40,141 nucleotides of DNA, taken from Bacteroidales bacterium. Its GTDB lineage: Bacteria > Bacteroidota > Bacteroidia > Bacteroidales > ML635J-15. The position numbers and the translations under genes are program-made. Positions within the stretch are counted from its first letter, which is position 1. Each line of letters begins with the position of its first letter. Under the pieces are notes generated by a model. That model made no database searches. It saw only the letters and a list, made by a program, of their open reading frames with translations, and had not been told where the DNA came from. Location: NCBI GenBank assembly GCA_028702675.1, contig JAQVOJ010000015.1, positions 1 through 40,141 of the forward strand, given 5' to 3'. This document shows positions 16,876-26,401 of the stretch, piece by piece.

Positions 16876-16903
16876 TAATAAGATAATCATTAAAAATAAT
16901 AAG

Positions 16904-17374
16904 ATGCACAATAATACAATTATTAAAGAAATAGGAATGTATTTTGAAGATTTTATTCCAGGAGATATAATTTATCATGCTGCCTCAAAAACTATTTTCG
17001 AAAGCGATAATAATATTTTTTCACTTATTACCATGAACCATCATCCTGTGCATACTAATATAGACTATGCTTCGCATAATCAGCATGGCAAAGTATTGGT
17101 AGTAGGTACATTAGTTTTTAGTTTGGTTGTTGGGATTACTGTTCCGGATATTAGCGGTAAAGCAATTGCTAATTTAATGTACGAGAATATAGAACATTTG
17201 TCTCCGGTTTTTTTGAATGATACAATTTATGCTAAGACCGAGATACTTGAGGCAAAAGAGTCGAATAGTAAAAAAGACAGAGGAATTATTTACGTTGAAA
17301 CTACAGCCTATAATCAGGATAAAGAGGATGTTTTGAGGTTTAGGAGGAGGGTTTTAGTTAAGAGGAGGGGATAG
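16904..17374 (+). CDS. MaoC-family enoyl-CoA hydratase/dehydratase
   Basis: This 156-residue hot-dog-fold protein contains the family phrases GMYFEDFIPGDIIYHAASKT (11-30) and FSLITMNHHPVHTNIDYA (39-56). The latter is the hydratase-2 site, with N45 and H50. The usual catalytic Asp of that site is absent. The same TMN..P.H variant occurs in mesaconyl-CoA and itaconyl-CoA hydratases, whose genes also sit beside CitE-type lyases, as here 61 bases downstream. Hydration of a C4-C5 unsaturated dicarboxylic acyl-CoA is a reasonable inference, not proven. The start at 16904 is chosen from the promoter position and because homologues begin near GMYFEDF. Confidence 0.82.
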   Translation: MHNNTIIKEIGMYFEDFIPGDIIYHAASKTIFESDNNIFSLITMNHHPVHTNIDYASHNQHGKVLVVGTLVFSLVVGITVPDISGKAIANLMYENIEHLSPVFLNDTIYAKTEILEAKESNSKKDRGIIYVETTAYNQDKEDVLRFRRRVLVKRRG

Positions 17375-17435
17375 TGAGTTGTGAATTGTTATTCGTTTTA
17401 AGTTATAGTAAAAAAATGATAAATATACATTAGAT

Positions 17436-18335
17436 ATGAAATACTTACTTAGAAGTTTAATGTTTGTGCCGGGACATAATGAACGATTACTCAACAGTGC
17501 TGTTAAAAGCAAAGCTGATGTATTATTGCTTGACATAGAAGATTCTGTGCAACCGGTAGAGAATAAATCCTTGGCACGCAAAATGGTTAAGCAGTTTGTG
17601 GAAGAGGGGAAATTTATAAATCATTTGGTTTTTCCCAGAATTAATGATAGAGAAAGCGGTCATTTGCTTAAAGATGTAGAATATTTGAGTATTAAAGGTG
17701 TTGATGGATTTATGTATCCTAAAGCAAAAACCGGACAGGATATTTATTTTTTTGATAAGCTTTTAGAAACTATTGAATACGAAAAAGGAATAGAAATAGG
17801 TACCTTTAAAATCATTCCTCTTATTGAAACAGCTGCAGCGGTTTTAAATGCACAGGAAATATGTAAAGCTTCGAAACGAGTAATTGCAATAGCATTTGGT
17901 TGCGAAGATTTTATAGCCGATTTGCAGGGTATTCATGATCATGAACACGAAAGCTTATTTACTCCAAGGGCTATGATAGCAATGGCAGCACGTGCAACAG
18001 GAGTTGTCCCTGTTGATACTGTTCATATCAATGTACACGATTTGGTGGATTTGGAAAACAACCTTATTATTGCTAAAAATTTGGGGTTTGAGGGCATGTT
18101 AATTCTTAATCCAAAAGAATTGGAATTAGCACATAAATACTTTTCACCTTCTACTACCGAAATTAGTAACGCGAAAGAAATGTTAAGGCTTTCGGATGAA
18201 GCTGAAAAAGAAGGAAAAGGTGTCGCCTTGATGAATGGTAAATTTATTGGTCCCCCTATGGTTTTAGCAGCTAAAAAAACACTACTCAAGCATGAACTTA
18301 TTTTGAAGAAGATCATAAACTCGAATAATATTTGA
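17436..18335 (+). CDS. CitE/HpcH-family CoA-ester lyase
   Basis: The 299-residue TIM-barrel protein belongs to the citrate lyase beta-like family. The motifs RSLMFVPGHNERLL (6-19), LLLDIEDSV (about 30-38), PLIETAAAV and AFGCEDFIADLQG carry the conserved Arg, Glu and Asp residues that bind magnesium and the acyl-CoA. Members cleave malyl-CoA, citramalyl-CoA or beta-methylmalyl-CoA to glyoxylate or pyruvate plus a shorter acyl-CoA. Citrate lyase alpha and gamma subunits are absent, so true citrate lyase is unlikely. The MaoC partner upstream suggests a two-step hydration and cleavage route. Which acyl-CoA is used cannot be read from the sequence. Confidence 0.88.
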   Translation: MKYLLRSLMFVPGHNERLLNSAVKSKADVLLLDIEDSVQPVENKSLARKMVKQFVEEGKFINHLVFPRINDRESGHLLKDVEYLSIKGVDGFMYPKAKTGQDIYFFDKLLETIEYEKGIEIGTFKIIPLIETAAAVLNAQEICKASKRVIAIAFGCEDFIADLQGIHDHEHESLFTPRAMIAMAARATGVVPVDTVHINVHDLVDLENNLIIAKNLGFEGMLILNPKELELAHKYFSPSTTEISNAKEMLRLSDEAEKEGKGVALMNGKFIGPPMVLAAKKTLLKHELILKKIINSNNI

Positions 18336-18402
18336 GAACTTTTATAGTATTGATATTATATAATTGCCTCATACTATTTATCATACTCTAATTTAATATT
18401 TG

Positions 18403-18410
18403 TATGTTTG
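18403..18410 (+). promoter_or_regulatory. -7 promoter box of the lipoprotein-GT4-FucP-ROK group
   Basis: TATGTTTG is a perfect TAnnTTTG ending 31 bases before the lipoprotein ATG at 18442. It argues against the in-frame TTG at 18400 as the start. No good -33 TTG was found. Confidence 0.45.
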
Positions 18411-18441
18411 CAATTCAAAAACTGTCTGTACTACATACGGA

Positions 18442-20109
18442 ATGAAACGATTTATATCAAACATAATATTATTAATCTCAATTTGCTTAGTTGTATTTTC
18501 TTGTGCAAAAATGGGAACACTCTCAGGTGGACTAAAAGATACTAAACCTCCGGTAATTGTTAAGTGTAAACCTGAAAATGGAAGCACTAATTTTGATGAA
18601 GAATCATTTACATTGTATTTTGATGAATATATAAAATTAAATAAAATTAATGAAAAGCTTTTAATATCACCACCTATAGAAGAGCAACCTGAAGTAATAC
18701 TTAAAGGTAAAAAAGTAGAAGTAAAAATAGATATAACTCAATTACAAGCCAATACAACTTATAACTTTAATTTTAGCGATGCTATAGCAGACAATAACGA
18801 AAATAATCCTATAAGCGGTTTTGTTTATGCCTTTTCAACAGGTCATGTTATCGATTCTTTAAGCGTTAAAGGTAAAATTCTTGATGCACATTTGTTTACT
18901 CCTATTGAGGGTGCATATGTGTCTCTTTATAAAAATGAAACAGACAGTTTATTTAAAACAGTAAGACCAGACTATCTTGGCAGAACAGATAAAAGTGGAA
19001 TGTTTGAAATTCCATATATAGCTGATAATGCATATAGTATTTATGCCTTGAAAGACGAAAACTATAATTATGTTTTCGACCAAGCAACTGAGGCAATTGC
19101 ATTTTTAAATTATAGAATAAAACCAAGAATTATCTTTGACACAGTTACTAATGGAGACAGTATTAAAATTAATCGAAGAACAATTCCTGATAGTCTTGAG
19201 TTGTTAATGTTTACCGAAGACCATTTACCTCAGTATATTACTAAAACAGAAAGAAAAACACCACATTTTTGTCAGGTTGTGTTTTCTAGACCTCATGTTA
19301 GTAAGCCAATTATTATTATTGAACGTGAAATTAATAAGAACATAAAATTTAGTCAAGATTATGATACAGTAAGCATTTGGTTTGCTAACGATAGTTTATA
19401 CTTAAGAGATAGTATCGAGATGATTTTTAGATATGTAGAGCCATTATATCCCGACACAATAAGAACTGATACTATATTCGCAATATTAGATGCTAACAGT
19501 AAAATAAAACCGGGACTTGAATTAATAAAACCAAAAGAAAAAGAAATTACAAAACCCTATACTATTAGATTAAATCACCCTGTCTTAAAGATTGATAAAC
19601 AATTGCTTACGATTACTTATGCTCACGACACAACAGAAATTGAGTTGAAAGCTAATATCAATGTTAGTAAAGATAGTTTAAGCATTTTTATTGATTCAGA
19701 TTTTTTATTAGGTGAAAAGTATGACATTAAAATAAGAGAAGGGTTTATAACCGATATATTTAACTTTAAAAACTTATCGGATAGTGTTTATGTCTATATT
19801 AAAAGTGAAGATGATTATGGACATTTAAAACTTTATATACCTGAATTTGAGAATAAAAAAGCTTATGTAGAGCTACTCCAAAAAGAGAAGGTAATTTATA
19901 TAGAAAAGTTAGAAAGTTCTTATGCAGATTTTACATATATAAAGCCTGAAACTTACAAAATTAGATTAGTACGAGATTTAAATAATAATATGAAATGGGA
20001 TCCCGGTAAATTCAGTTCTAAACTTCAGGCTGAGCCGGTATTTTATCTTCCCGATGAAATAGAAATACGTAATAATTGGCAACATGAATTAACATGGACA
20101 ATACATTAA
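18442..20109 (+). CDS. Ig-like (Big_5) domain lipoprotein
   Basis: The 555-residue protein has a lipoprotein signal, MKRFISNIILLISICLVVFSC, with the lipid-bearing cysteine at 21. It continues as AKMGTLSGGLKDTKPPVI, the standard entry to a bacterial Ig-like Big_5 domain (about residues 30-135, with FTLYFDEYIKL). The remainder is beta-rich with repeated strand patterns, possibly carboxypeptidase-regulatory-like and further Ig-like modules. It is probably anchored in the outer membrane. This family is widespread and uncharacterised in Bacteroidota. The ATG at 18442 is chosen over the TTG at 18400 because only it gives a lipoprotein signal. Its 3' end overlaps the glycosyltransferase gene by 16 bases. 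Confidence 0.85.
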   Translation: MKRFISNIILLISICLVVFSCAKMGTLSGGLKDTKPPVIVKCKPENGSTNFDEESFTLYFDEYIKLNKINEKLLISPPIEEQPEVILKGKKVEVKIDITQLQANTTYNFNFSDAIADNNENNPISGFVYAFSTGHVIDSLSVKGKILDAHLFTPIEGAYVSLYKNETDSLFKTVRPDYLGRTDKSGMFEIPYIADNAYSIYALKDENYNYVFDQATEAIAFLNYRIKPRIIFDTVTNGDSIKINRRTIPDSLELLMFTEDHLPQYITKTERKTPHFCQVVFSRPHVSKPIIIIEREINKNIKFSQDYDTVSIWFANDSLYLRDSIEMIFRYVEPLYPDTIRTDTIFAILDANSKIKPGLELIKPKEKEITKPYTIRLNHPVLKIDKQLLTITYAHDTTEIELKANINVSKDSLSIFIDSDFLLGEKYDIKIREGFITDIFNFKNLSDSVYVYIKSEDDYGHLKLYIPEFENKKAYVELLQKEKVIYIEKLESSYADFTYIKPETYKIRLVRDLNNNMKWDPGKFSSKLQAEPVFYLPDEIEIRNNWQHELTWTIH

Positions 20110-21401
20110 AAAAAAGAGTTCTTATAATTTCGTATTATTGGCCCCCCGCAGGAGGAATTGGAGTTCACCGCTGTCTTAAATTTGCTAAATATCTTCGTGA
20201 TTTCGGATGGGAGCCAGTTATATATGCACCAAAAAACGCCAACTATCCACACCTCGACCATAGCAATAAAAAGCATATCCCTAAGGATTTAGAAATAATT
20301 TATGGTAATATAATTGAACCATTTTCTTTGTTTAAAAAGTTAAGTGGCAGAAAAAAAACGGATGATGCAAATCCTGTTTATGTACGTGATCGCAAAAGAA
20401 AACTTATTGATAAAATAGGTATTTGGATTAGAGGCAATTTGTTTGTCCCTGATGCACGTGCTCTATGGATAACTCCCTCAGTGCGTAAACTTAAAAAATA
20501 TTTAAAAAACAATCCCGTTAACGCAATTATTACAGATGGGCCACCACATACAAACACCTTGATAGGTTGCAAACTTTCTGAGGAGCTTAATATCCCTTGG
20601 ATAGCCGATTTTCAAGACCCATGGACCCAAGTAGATTATTACAAAATGTTAATGATTGGCAAAATAGCCGATAAAAAACATAAACGACTGGAAAAGCATT
20701 GTCTTAATGTTGCTTCAGAAATTACAATTGCAAGTCCTACTTGGGCAAAAGACCTTGAAGAGGTTGGCGGCTACAATGCTAAAACAATATACTGGGGTTA
20801 CGACGAAGATGATTTTCCTGAAATAATTCCAGAATTTGATAAATCATTTTCAATCGTTCATGCAGGGCAACTTGGTTTCGATAGATTCCCAAAAACATTT
20901 TTAGAAATTCTATCGGAAATAGCAAACGAAAAACCTGATTTTAAAAAAGATTTACAAATTAAATTTGCCGGTACAGTTGATTTTGAAATCGAAAATTATA
21001 TTAAAGCCTTAGATTTAGTAAATAATTATCAGGCAATAGGTAAAATAAGCTTTCCTGAGGCAATAAACTTAACACTTAAAGCTCATTTATTACTCCTACC
21101 TTTAAATATTGCAAATAATGCAAAAGGAAGAATACCGGGTAAACTTTTCGAAAACATTAGAGCAAAAAGACCAATACTGTGTTTAGGACCTACTAATAGC
21201 GATGTGTCAAAAATATTAAATGAAACTAATACAGGCAAAACATTTGAGTACGATGATAAACAAGGAATTAAAAGTTTTATTTTAAGTATTTATTCAAATT
21301 ATAGAAATAATATCAATACAGTATCGGCAAACGAAATTGAAGTTTATCAGGTCAAAAATCAAGTAAAAAAACTAGCCGGATATCTCGATGAGATTACTTA
21401 A
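20094..21401 (+). CDS. GT4-like glycosyltransferase
   Basis: The 435-residue GT-B-fold protein starts with VLIISYYWPPAGGIGVHR (9-26), the acceptor-side glycine-rich loop of GT4 enzymes. It continues with ADFQDPWTQ and, in the C-terminal nucleotide-sugar half, SIVHAGQLGFDRFPKTF and RIPGKLFENIRAKRPIL. It likely transfers a sugar from a nucleotide donor to an envelope glycan or lipid. Donor and acceptor are unknown. The ATG at 20094 lies within the end of the lipoprotein gene, suggesting translational coupling, and the sugar permease follows after 15 bases. Confidence 0.85.
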   Translation: MDNTLKKRVLIISYYWPPAGGIGVHRCLKFAKYLRDFGWEPVIYAPKNANYPHLDHSNKKHIPKDLEIIYGNIIEPFSLFKKLSGRKKTDDANPVYVRDRKRKLIDKIGIWIRGNLFVPDARALWITPSVRKLKKYLKNNPVNAIITDGPPHTNTLIGCKLSEELNIPWIADFQDPWTQVDYYKMLMIGKIADKKHKRLEKHCLNVASEITIASPTWAKDLEEVGGYNAKTIYWGYDEDDFPEIIPEFDKSFSIVHAGQLGFDRFPKTFLEILSEIANEKPDFKKDLQIKFAGTVDFEIENYIKALDLVNNYQAIGKISFPEAINLTLKAHLLLLPLNIANNAKGRIPGKLFENIRAKRPILCLGPTNSDVSKILNETNTGKTFEYDDKQGIKSFILSIYSNYRNNINTVSANEIEVYQVKNQVKKLAGYLDEIT

Positions 21402-21416
21402 ATCAGCAAAAACGTG

Positions 21417-22853
21417 ATGAAGAAAAATAAAATTGCATTTATACTTGTAACAAGCCTTTTCTTTATGTGGGGTTTTATTACCTGCATGAACGACATTTTA
21501 ATTCCATTCGTTAAAGCAGTATTTGAACTTACAAGAGCACAAAGTATGTTTATTCAAATGGCATTTTTTGGAGCTTATTTTTTAGGTTCATTATTGTATT
21601 TTATTATTTCCGCCTCTGCAGGCGACCCTATTCAGAAAATTGGTTACAAAAAAGGTATAATTGCTGGGTTAATACTATCGGCAATAGGTTGCTTAATGCT
21701 TTATCCTGCTGCAGGTGCAAAAATATACGGATTGTTTTTAACTGCTTTATTTGTTTTAGGATTAGGTTTTACACTTTTACAAATAGCTGCAAATCCATAC
21801 GTAGCTATTCTTGGTCCACAGCAAACAGCCTCTAGCCGCTTAAATCTGGCTCAGGGTTTTAATTCATTTGGAACCACAATTGCTCCTATACTTGGCGGAT
21901 ATTTAGTTTTTCACTTTTTTGCCCTGAAAGGTACTCCTCTGCTAAACCAAGCTGGTAAAATTATTACAATGAGTGATGGTAAAGCAATATCAGCTTTGGG
22001 AGTGCAATTACCATATATGATTTTTGCCGGAATTTTTGCTGTTCTTGCAATAATATTTGCCTTTACTAAACTTCCTAAATATACAGACGACACCAAAGTA
22101 GTTCCAGGTCTGGGAGCACTAAAGCATCGCCATTTGTTTTTTGGAATGTTTGCAATTTTCTTTTACGTAGGTGGCGAAGTTAGTATTGGAAGTATTATGA
22201 TTAATTATTTAGATGAACTTATGGGCTATCCCGAAATGATTGCAAAATCTTTTCTTGCTCTTTATTGGGGAGGTTTAATGATTGGTCGTTTTCTTGGTGC
22301 ATATACACTCGGACAAAAACAACTAAAATTTAAGCAAATTGCTATAATGTGTTTAATTTCCATTGTCGGATTTGCAATTATCTATATGGCTGTTTATGCC
22401 GAAAGCAAATTGCCTTTAAAATTGTTTACCCCATTTCTGTTGTTTATTGTGGCAAATATTATGGTATTTGTTCTTGGAAAATCTAATCCATCCAAAACTT
22501 TAGCATTATTTGCAGCAAGTGTAATAATTTTATTATCTGCAACAATGCTTAGTAAAGGGGAATTTGCAATGTGGACAATTATTAGTATTGGGTTATTTAA
22601 TAGCATTATGTGGTCAAATATTTTCACATTGGCAATACGCGAGCTTGGCTCATATACAAGTCAAGCCTCATCATTGCTCGTAATGATGATACTTGGAGGA
22701 GCATTACTTCCCCCTCTAACAGGATGGATTGCCGATTTATTCGGAGGATATCATTACGCTCTGTTTATACCAATGATAGCATATATTTATCTTACATGGT
22801 ATGGAATATCGGGAAGTAAAAAAGGAATAATAAAAGTATTCGAAAAATTATAA
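21417..22853 (+). CDS. FucP/GluP-type sugar MFS transporter
   Basis: The 478-residue protein has about 12 membrane segments and belongs to the FHS (fucose-galactose-glucose:H+ symporter) branch of the major facilitator superfamily. Typical features are FFMWGFITCMNDILIPF near the N terminus, QIAANPYVAILGP with SRLNLAQGFNSFGTTIAPILGG in the middle, and NSIMWSNIFTLAI in the second half. It probably imports a hexose with protons. A GTG at 21414 precedes the ATG at 21417; the ATG is preferred. The sugar kinase gene begins two bases after its stop, so uptake and phosphorylation are linked. Confidence 0.92.
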   Translation: MKKNKIAFILVTSLFFMWGFITCMNDILIPFVKAVFELTRAQSMFIQMAFFGAYFLGSLLYFIISASAGDPIQKIGYKKGIIAGLILSAIGCLMLYPAAGAKIYGLFLTALFVLGLGFTLLQIAANPYVAILGPQQTASSRLNLAQGFNSFGTTIAPILGGYLVFHFFALKGTPLLNQAGKIITMSDGKAISALGVQLPYMIFAGIFAVLAIIFAFTKLPKYTDDTKVVPGLGALKHRHLFFGMFAIFFYVGGEVSIGSIMINYLDELMGYPEMIAKSFLALYWGGLMIGRFLGAYTLGQKQLKFKQIAIMCLISIVGFAIIYMAVYAESKLPLKLFTPFLLFIVANIMVFVLGKSNPSKTLALFAASVIILLSATMLSKGEFAMWTIISIGLFNSIMWSNIFTLAIRELGSYTSQASSLLVMMILGGALLPPLTGWIADLFGGYHYALFIPMIAYIYLTWYGISGSKKGIIKVFEKL

Positions 22854-22854
22854 T

Positions 22855-23799
22855 ATGAGCAAAAATGCTGTAATAAGTATTGATATTGGTGGTACTAACA
22901 CAAAAATCGGGATTGTGGATTTTGATGGTACAATAATCAATCAAACTGTGATTTCAACCACCGATTATCCGGATATAAATATATTTGTTGATACGGTAAT
23001 AAATGAAATATCCCTGCTTAATAAGGGTAATAAAAATATTTTAAAAGGAATAGGCATAGGTGCTCCAAACGGGAATATTTACTCAGGTAGTATTGAGTTT
23101 GCCCCAAATCTAATATGGAAAGGAATAATTCCTTTAGCAAAAATGTTTACAGAAAAGACAAAATTACTTTCAGTTTTAACTAATGATGCTAATGCAGCAA
23201 CAATTGGCGAAATGAAATTCGGAGCAGCTAAAAATATTAAAAACTTTATTTTTATTACTCTTGGAACAGGCGTTGGTTCGGGTATTGTTGTTGATGGCAA
23301 ACTTGTTTATGGACACGATGGTCTTGCAGGAGAAATAGGACACGTAATTGTTTTTCCTGATGGCAGAGAATGTGGCTGTGGACGAAAAGGGTGTCTCGAA
23401 ATGTATGCATCCGTTAGAGGAATATGTATTACAATGAAAGAATTAATGCAAAAATATAATCAACCAAAACTATTACCTTTAAATTTTAATTCTAAAGATA
23501 TTTTTTTACTCGCTGAAAAAGGCAATAAAATCGCGATAGAAGCATTTAAAATTACAGGTGAAATATTAGGCTTAGCTATAGCAAATTCTGTTGCATACAC
23601 AAGTCCTTCAGATATATTCATGTTTGGTGGATTAGCACATGCTTGGGAGTTTCTATATCCATCAACTATAGATTCTTTTAATAATAATCTTCTAAAAATT
23701 TATAAGAACAAAATTGAAATTAAAAAATCTGAATTAAAAGATTCAGACGCTGCAATTTTAGGCGGGGCAGCAATTATTATCGATAAATTATCGGAATAG
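22855..23799 (+). CDS. ROK-family sugar kinase (glucokinase-like)
   Basis: The 314-residue protein phosphorylates an incoming hexose with ATP. The ATP site is DIGGTNTKIG (10-19). GTGVGSG, with GLAGEIGHVIV (about 153-163), is the sugar site with the catalytic histidine. CGCGRKGCLE (173-182) is the zinc-binding ROK motif. There is no N-terminal helix-turn-helix, so it is a kinase and not a repressor. Coupling to the FucP-type permease suggests glucose or a related hexose, but N-acetylmannosamine or fructose kinase activity is also found in this family. Confidence 0.92.
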   Translation: MSKNAVISIDIGGTNTKIGIVDFDGTIINQTVISTTDYPDINIFVDTVINEISLLNKGNKNILKGIGIGAPNGNIYSGSIEFAPNLIWKGIIPLAKMFTEKTKLLSVLTNDANAATIGEMKFGAAKNIKNFIFITLGTGVGSGIVVDGKLVYGHDGLAGEIGHVIVFPDGRECGCGRKGCLEMYASVRGICITMKELMQKYNQPKLLPLNFNSKDIFLLAEKGNKIAIEAFKITGEILGLAIANSVAYTSPSDIFMFGGLAHAWEFLYPSTIDSFNNNLLKIYKNKIEIKKSELKDSDAAILGGAAIIIDKLSE

Positions 23800-23849
23800 T
23801 TATTAATTGTAAATAACTTGTATTATTTTTCGTTAAAGATTTAATAAAT

Positions 23850-23857
23850 TATTTTTG
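23850..23857 (+). promoter_or_regulatory. -7 promoter box of the rsfS-ftsH-cdsA operon
   Basis: TATTTTTG is a perfect TAnnTTTG ending 15 bases before the rsfS ATG at 23873. It overlaps the TTG at 23855 that could otherwise be taken as the start codon. The -33 region is only partly matched. Confidence 0.5.
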
Positions 23858-23872
23858 CAAAAATATTATTAT

Positions 23873-24256
23873 ATGATAAACAGCAATTCAGCCAATAAAT
23901 TACTTGAAGTGATAAACGATGCCATTCTTGACAAAAAGGGTCTTGAACTTGTAAATTTAGATTTAACAAATATTATAAATTCGGTTACAGGACACTTTGT
24001 CATATGTCATGCCAATAACTCTAATCATGCGAAAGTAATTGCTGAATCGGTTGAAAGAAAAACACGTGAGATTTTACACGATAAGCCATGGATTAAAGAA
24101 GGTTACGAAAATGCTCAATGGCTGCTATTAGACTATTCTAACGTAGTTGTTCATGTTTTTCAAAAAGAATACCGTGAGTTTTACAATCTCGAAGAGTTAT
24201 GGGCAGATGCTGTTTTTAAACATTTTACAGAAGATGGTAAACTTATTGCTAAATAA
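23873..24256 (+). CDS. rsfS: Ribosome silencing factor RsfS
   Basis: RsfS (Iojap/YbeB, DUF143) binds ribosomal protein L14 and keeps the 50S subunit from joining 30S, slowing translation in poor conditions. The 127-residue protein shows the family core: LLEVINDAILDKKGLELVNLDL, given here as a landmark at about 9-30 (key residues A16, D19, K20, K21), then FVICHANNSNHAKVIAESVE, and near the end LLDYSNVVVHVFQKEYREFYNLEELW (begins at about residue 90; D92, H98 and W115 are family residues). The ATG at 23873 is chosen because the upstream TTG overlaps the promoter box. The neighbour order rsfS-ftsH-cdsA is conserved in the phylum. Confidence 0.93.
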   Translation: MINSNSANKLLEVINDAILDKKGLELVNLDLTNIINSVTGHFVICHANNSNHAKVIAESVERKTREILHDKPWIKEGYENAQWLLLDYSNVVVHVFQKEYREFYNLEELWADAVFKHFTEDGKLIAK

Positions 24257-24292
24257 TAGGTTCATTAATAAAAATCTCATATTTCACAGCTA

Positions 24293-26401
24293 ATGGATAA
24301 CGATTCAAAAAAGGGTTTCGATAAACAACCCGACAAAAAAAATACAGGTGGGAAAAAACCTTCAGGCTTTCCTAAATTCAGTAACTATTGGTTTTATATT
24401 ATTCTTGCGGTTGTCTTTATTGTAATGACATTGGTAAATTTCGGAGGAGGTACTAAAGAAACCGATCGTAAAACATTTGAGAATCAGATGCTTACCAATC
24501 ACGATGTTGAAAAAATTGTGGTTGTAAATAAAGAAAGAGTAGATATTTACTTAAAACCCGAAGTTTTAGGAGAAGAAAGATATCACGATGTTTCTGATGG
24601 AAAAGGATTTGGAGGAATATCAGGATCCGGTCCACATTATTATTTTACAATTGGCGACGTTGAAACATTTGAAAGGCAACTACTGGAGGCACAAGAGAGT
24701 TTTCCTGAATCGGAAAGAATATCAGCTCAGTATAAAACTGAAAGAAACTACTTTGGGGAAATATTGAGTTGGATATTGCCTTTACTGATAATAGTAGGAT
24801 TATGGATATTCTTATTCCGCAGAATGAGTGGGGGAGGTGGAGCCGGTGGAGGAAATCAAATATTTAATATCGGGAAATCAAAAGCACAGATATTTGATAA
24901 AGAAAAAACTATTCAAGTTAACTTTAATGATGTTGCCGGACTAGAAGAGGCAAAAGTTGAAATTATGGAAATTGTAGATTTTCTAAAAAATCCACAAAAA
25001 TACACCGAACTGGGAGGTAAAATCCCTAAAGGTGCCTTATTAGTTGGTCCTCCCGGTACAGGTAAAACACTACTTGCAAAGGCTGTAGCTGGCGAAGCTC
25101 ATGTCCCGTTTTTTAGTATCTCTGGTTCCGATTTCGTTGAAATGTTTGTAGGTGTAGGTGCAAGCAGAGTTCGTGATTTATTTAAACAGGCGAAACAGAA
25201 AGCTCCCTGCATAGTGTTTATAGACGAAATAGATGCCGTAGGAAGAGCCCGGGGTCGTAACCCAAATTTTGGTTCAAATGACGAAAGAGAAAATACACTT
25301 AATCAGTTGCTTACCGAAATGGATGGTTTTGCCTCTAATAGTGGTGTTATTATTCTTGCAGCTACAAATCGTGCCGATGTTTTAGATAAAGCACTTATGC
25401 GTGCAGGCAGATTCGATCGCCAAATACACGTAGAACTTCCCGACCTAAAAGAGCGTGAAGCAATTTTTAAAGTACATCTCCGACCTATAAAAATCAGTAA
25501 AAACTTAAATCTTGATTTCTTAGCTAAACAAACTCCAGGTTTCTCAGGTGCCGACATCGCTAATGTATGCAACGAAGCTGCTCTGATAGCTGCCAGACGC
25601 AAAAAGAAACATGTTGAAAAACAAGACTTCTTAGATGCAATTGATAGAATAATTGGAGGTTTGGAAAAGAAAAATAAAATAATAAGTTCTCAAGAGAAAA
25701 AAACTATTGCATACCACGAATCCGGTCATGCTACTGTTAGTTGGTTGCTTGAATATGCAAATCCATTGCTTAAAGTTACAATAATCCCTCGTGGAAAAGC
25801 TTTGGGTGCTGCATGGTATCTGCCCGAAGAGAGATCAATTACTACTACTGAACAGATGCTTGACGAAATGTGCTCAGCGCTTGGTGGACGTGCTTCAGAA
25901 GAGCTGTTCTTTGATAAAATATCAACAGGAGCACTTAATGACCTAGAAAAAGTTACTAAACAAGCATTTGCAATGGTTGCATATTTTGGAATGAGTAAAA
26001 ATATTGGAAATCTTTCTTATTATGATTCTACCGGACAAAGTGAATATAGTTTTACAAAACCTTTTAGTGAAGAAACTGCCGAAGCTATTGATAAAGAAGT
26101 TAAGCAAATAGTAGAAAAACAATATAATAGAGCTCTAAAAATACTTAGAGAAAATAAAGATGGTATCGAAAAACTTGCAACTAAATTGTTAGAAAAGGAA
26201 GTTATCTTTAGTGATGATTTAGAAGAAATATTCGGACCAAAAGTAGGTGGAAATAAAGATGATATTATTGAAAATGGTAATGAGGTAGCAGATGAACACT
26301 TACAGGGAAAGGGAGAAGATATAGAGAAAGAGCAAGAAAAAGCTAATAACGAAAAGGGTACTGAAGATACTAACGACAATAATAACAAAACAAATGAATG
26401 A
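24293..26401 (+). CDS. ftsH: ATP-dependent zinc metalloprotease FtsH
   Basis: FtsH is a membrane-anchored AAA+ protease that degrades misfolded membrane proteins and regulatory proteins. In 702 residues it has a membrane segment (about 33-49), a periplasmic region, a second membrane segment (about 157-176), Walker A GPPGTGKT (252-259), Walker [10 protein letters not shown] (306-314), the second region of homology with ATNR and RAGRFDR (357-375), and the zinc site HESGH (475-479). All key residues are present. After about residue 650 the tail becomes acidic, Asn/Glu-rich and low in complexity, which is longer than in E. coli. The stop overlaps the DUF2007 gene by eight bases. Confidence 0.97.
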   Translation: MDNDSKKGFDKQPDKKNTGGKKPSGFPKFSNYWFYIILAVVFIVMTLVNFGGGTKETDRKTFENQMLTNHDVEKIVVVNKERVDIYLKPEVLGEERYHDVSDGKGFGGISGSGPHYYFTIGDVETFERQLLEAQESFPESERISAQYKTERNYFGEILSWILPLLIIVGLWIFLFRRMSGGGGAGGGNQIFNIGKSKAQIFDKEKTIQVNFNDVAGLEEAKVEIMEIVDFLKNPQKYTELGGKIPKGALLVGPPGTGKTLLAKAVAGEAHVPFFSISGSDFVEMFVGVGASRVRDLFKQAKQKAPCIVFIDEIDAVGRARGRNPNFGSNDERENTLNQLLTEMDGFASNSGVIILAATNRADVLDKALMRAGRFDRQIHVELPDLKEREAIFKVHLRPIKISKNLNLDFLAKQTPGFSGADIANVCNEAALIAARRKKKHVEKQDFLDAIDRIIGGLEKKNKIISSQEKKTIAYHESGHATVSWLLEYANPLLKVTIIPRGKALGAAWYLPEERSITTTEQMLDEMCSALGGRASEELFFDKISTGALNDLEKVTKQAFAMVAYFGMSKNIGNLSYYDSTGQSEYSFTKPFSEETAEAIDKEVKQIVEKQYNRALKILRENKDGIEKLATKLLEKEVIFSDDLEEIFGPKVGGNKDDIIENGNEVADEHLQGKGEDIEKEQEKANNEKGTEDTNDNNNKTNE

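Larger units (their letters stand above)
16516..16903. other. Gene-free region between the nonulosonate operon and the MaoC gene
   Basis: No supported gene lies in these 388 bases. An upstream in-frame extension of the MaoC ORF to 16820 is rejected because the promoter box at 16868 falls inside it. A weak hairpin at 16643-16661 may end the nonulosonate transcript. A 21-codon ORF at 16695 has no supporting signal. Confidence 0.6.

Noticed and set aside
16820-16903. N-terminal extension of the MaoC protein from the ATG at 16820
   Set aside because: A perfect -7 promoter box lies at 16868-16875 inside the extension, and MaoC homologues begin near GMYFEDF, so the ATG at 16904 is preferred.
17436-18335. 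Calling the CitE-family protein citrate lyase beta subunit
   Set aside because: No alpha subunit, gamma subunit or citrate lyase ligase is nearby, and a MaoC hydratase is the partner.
18400-18441. TTG start adding 14 residues before the Ig-like lipoprotein
   Set aside because: It overlaps the promoter box and would destroy the lipoprotein signal that begins at the ATG at 18442.
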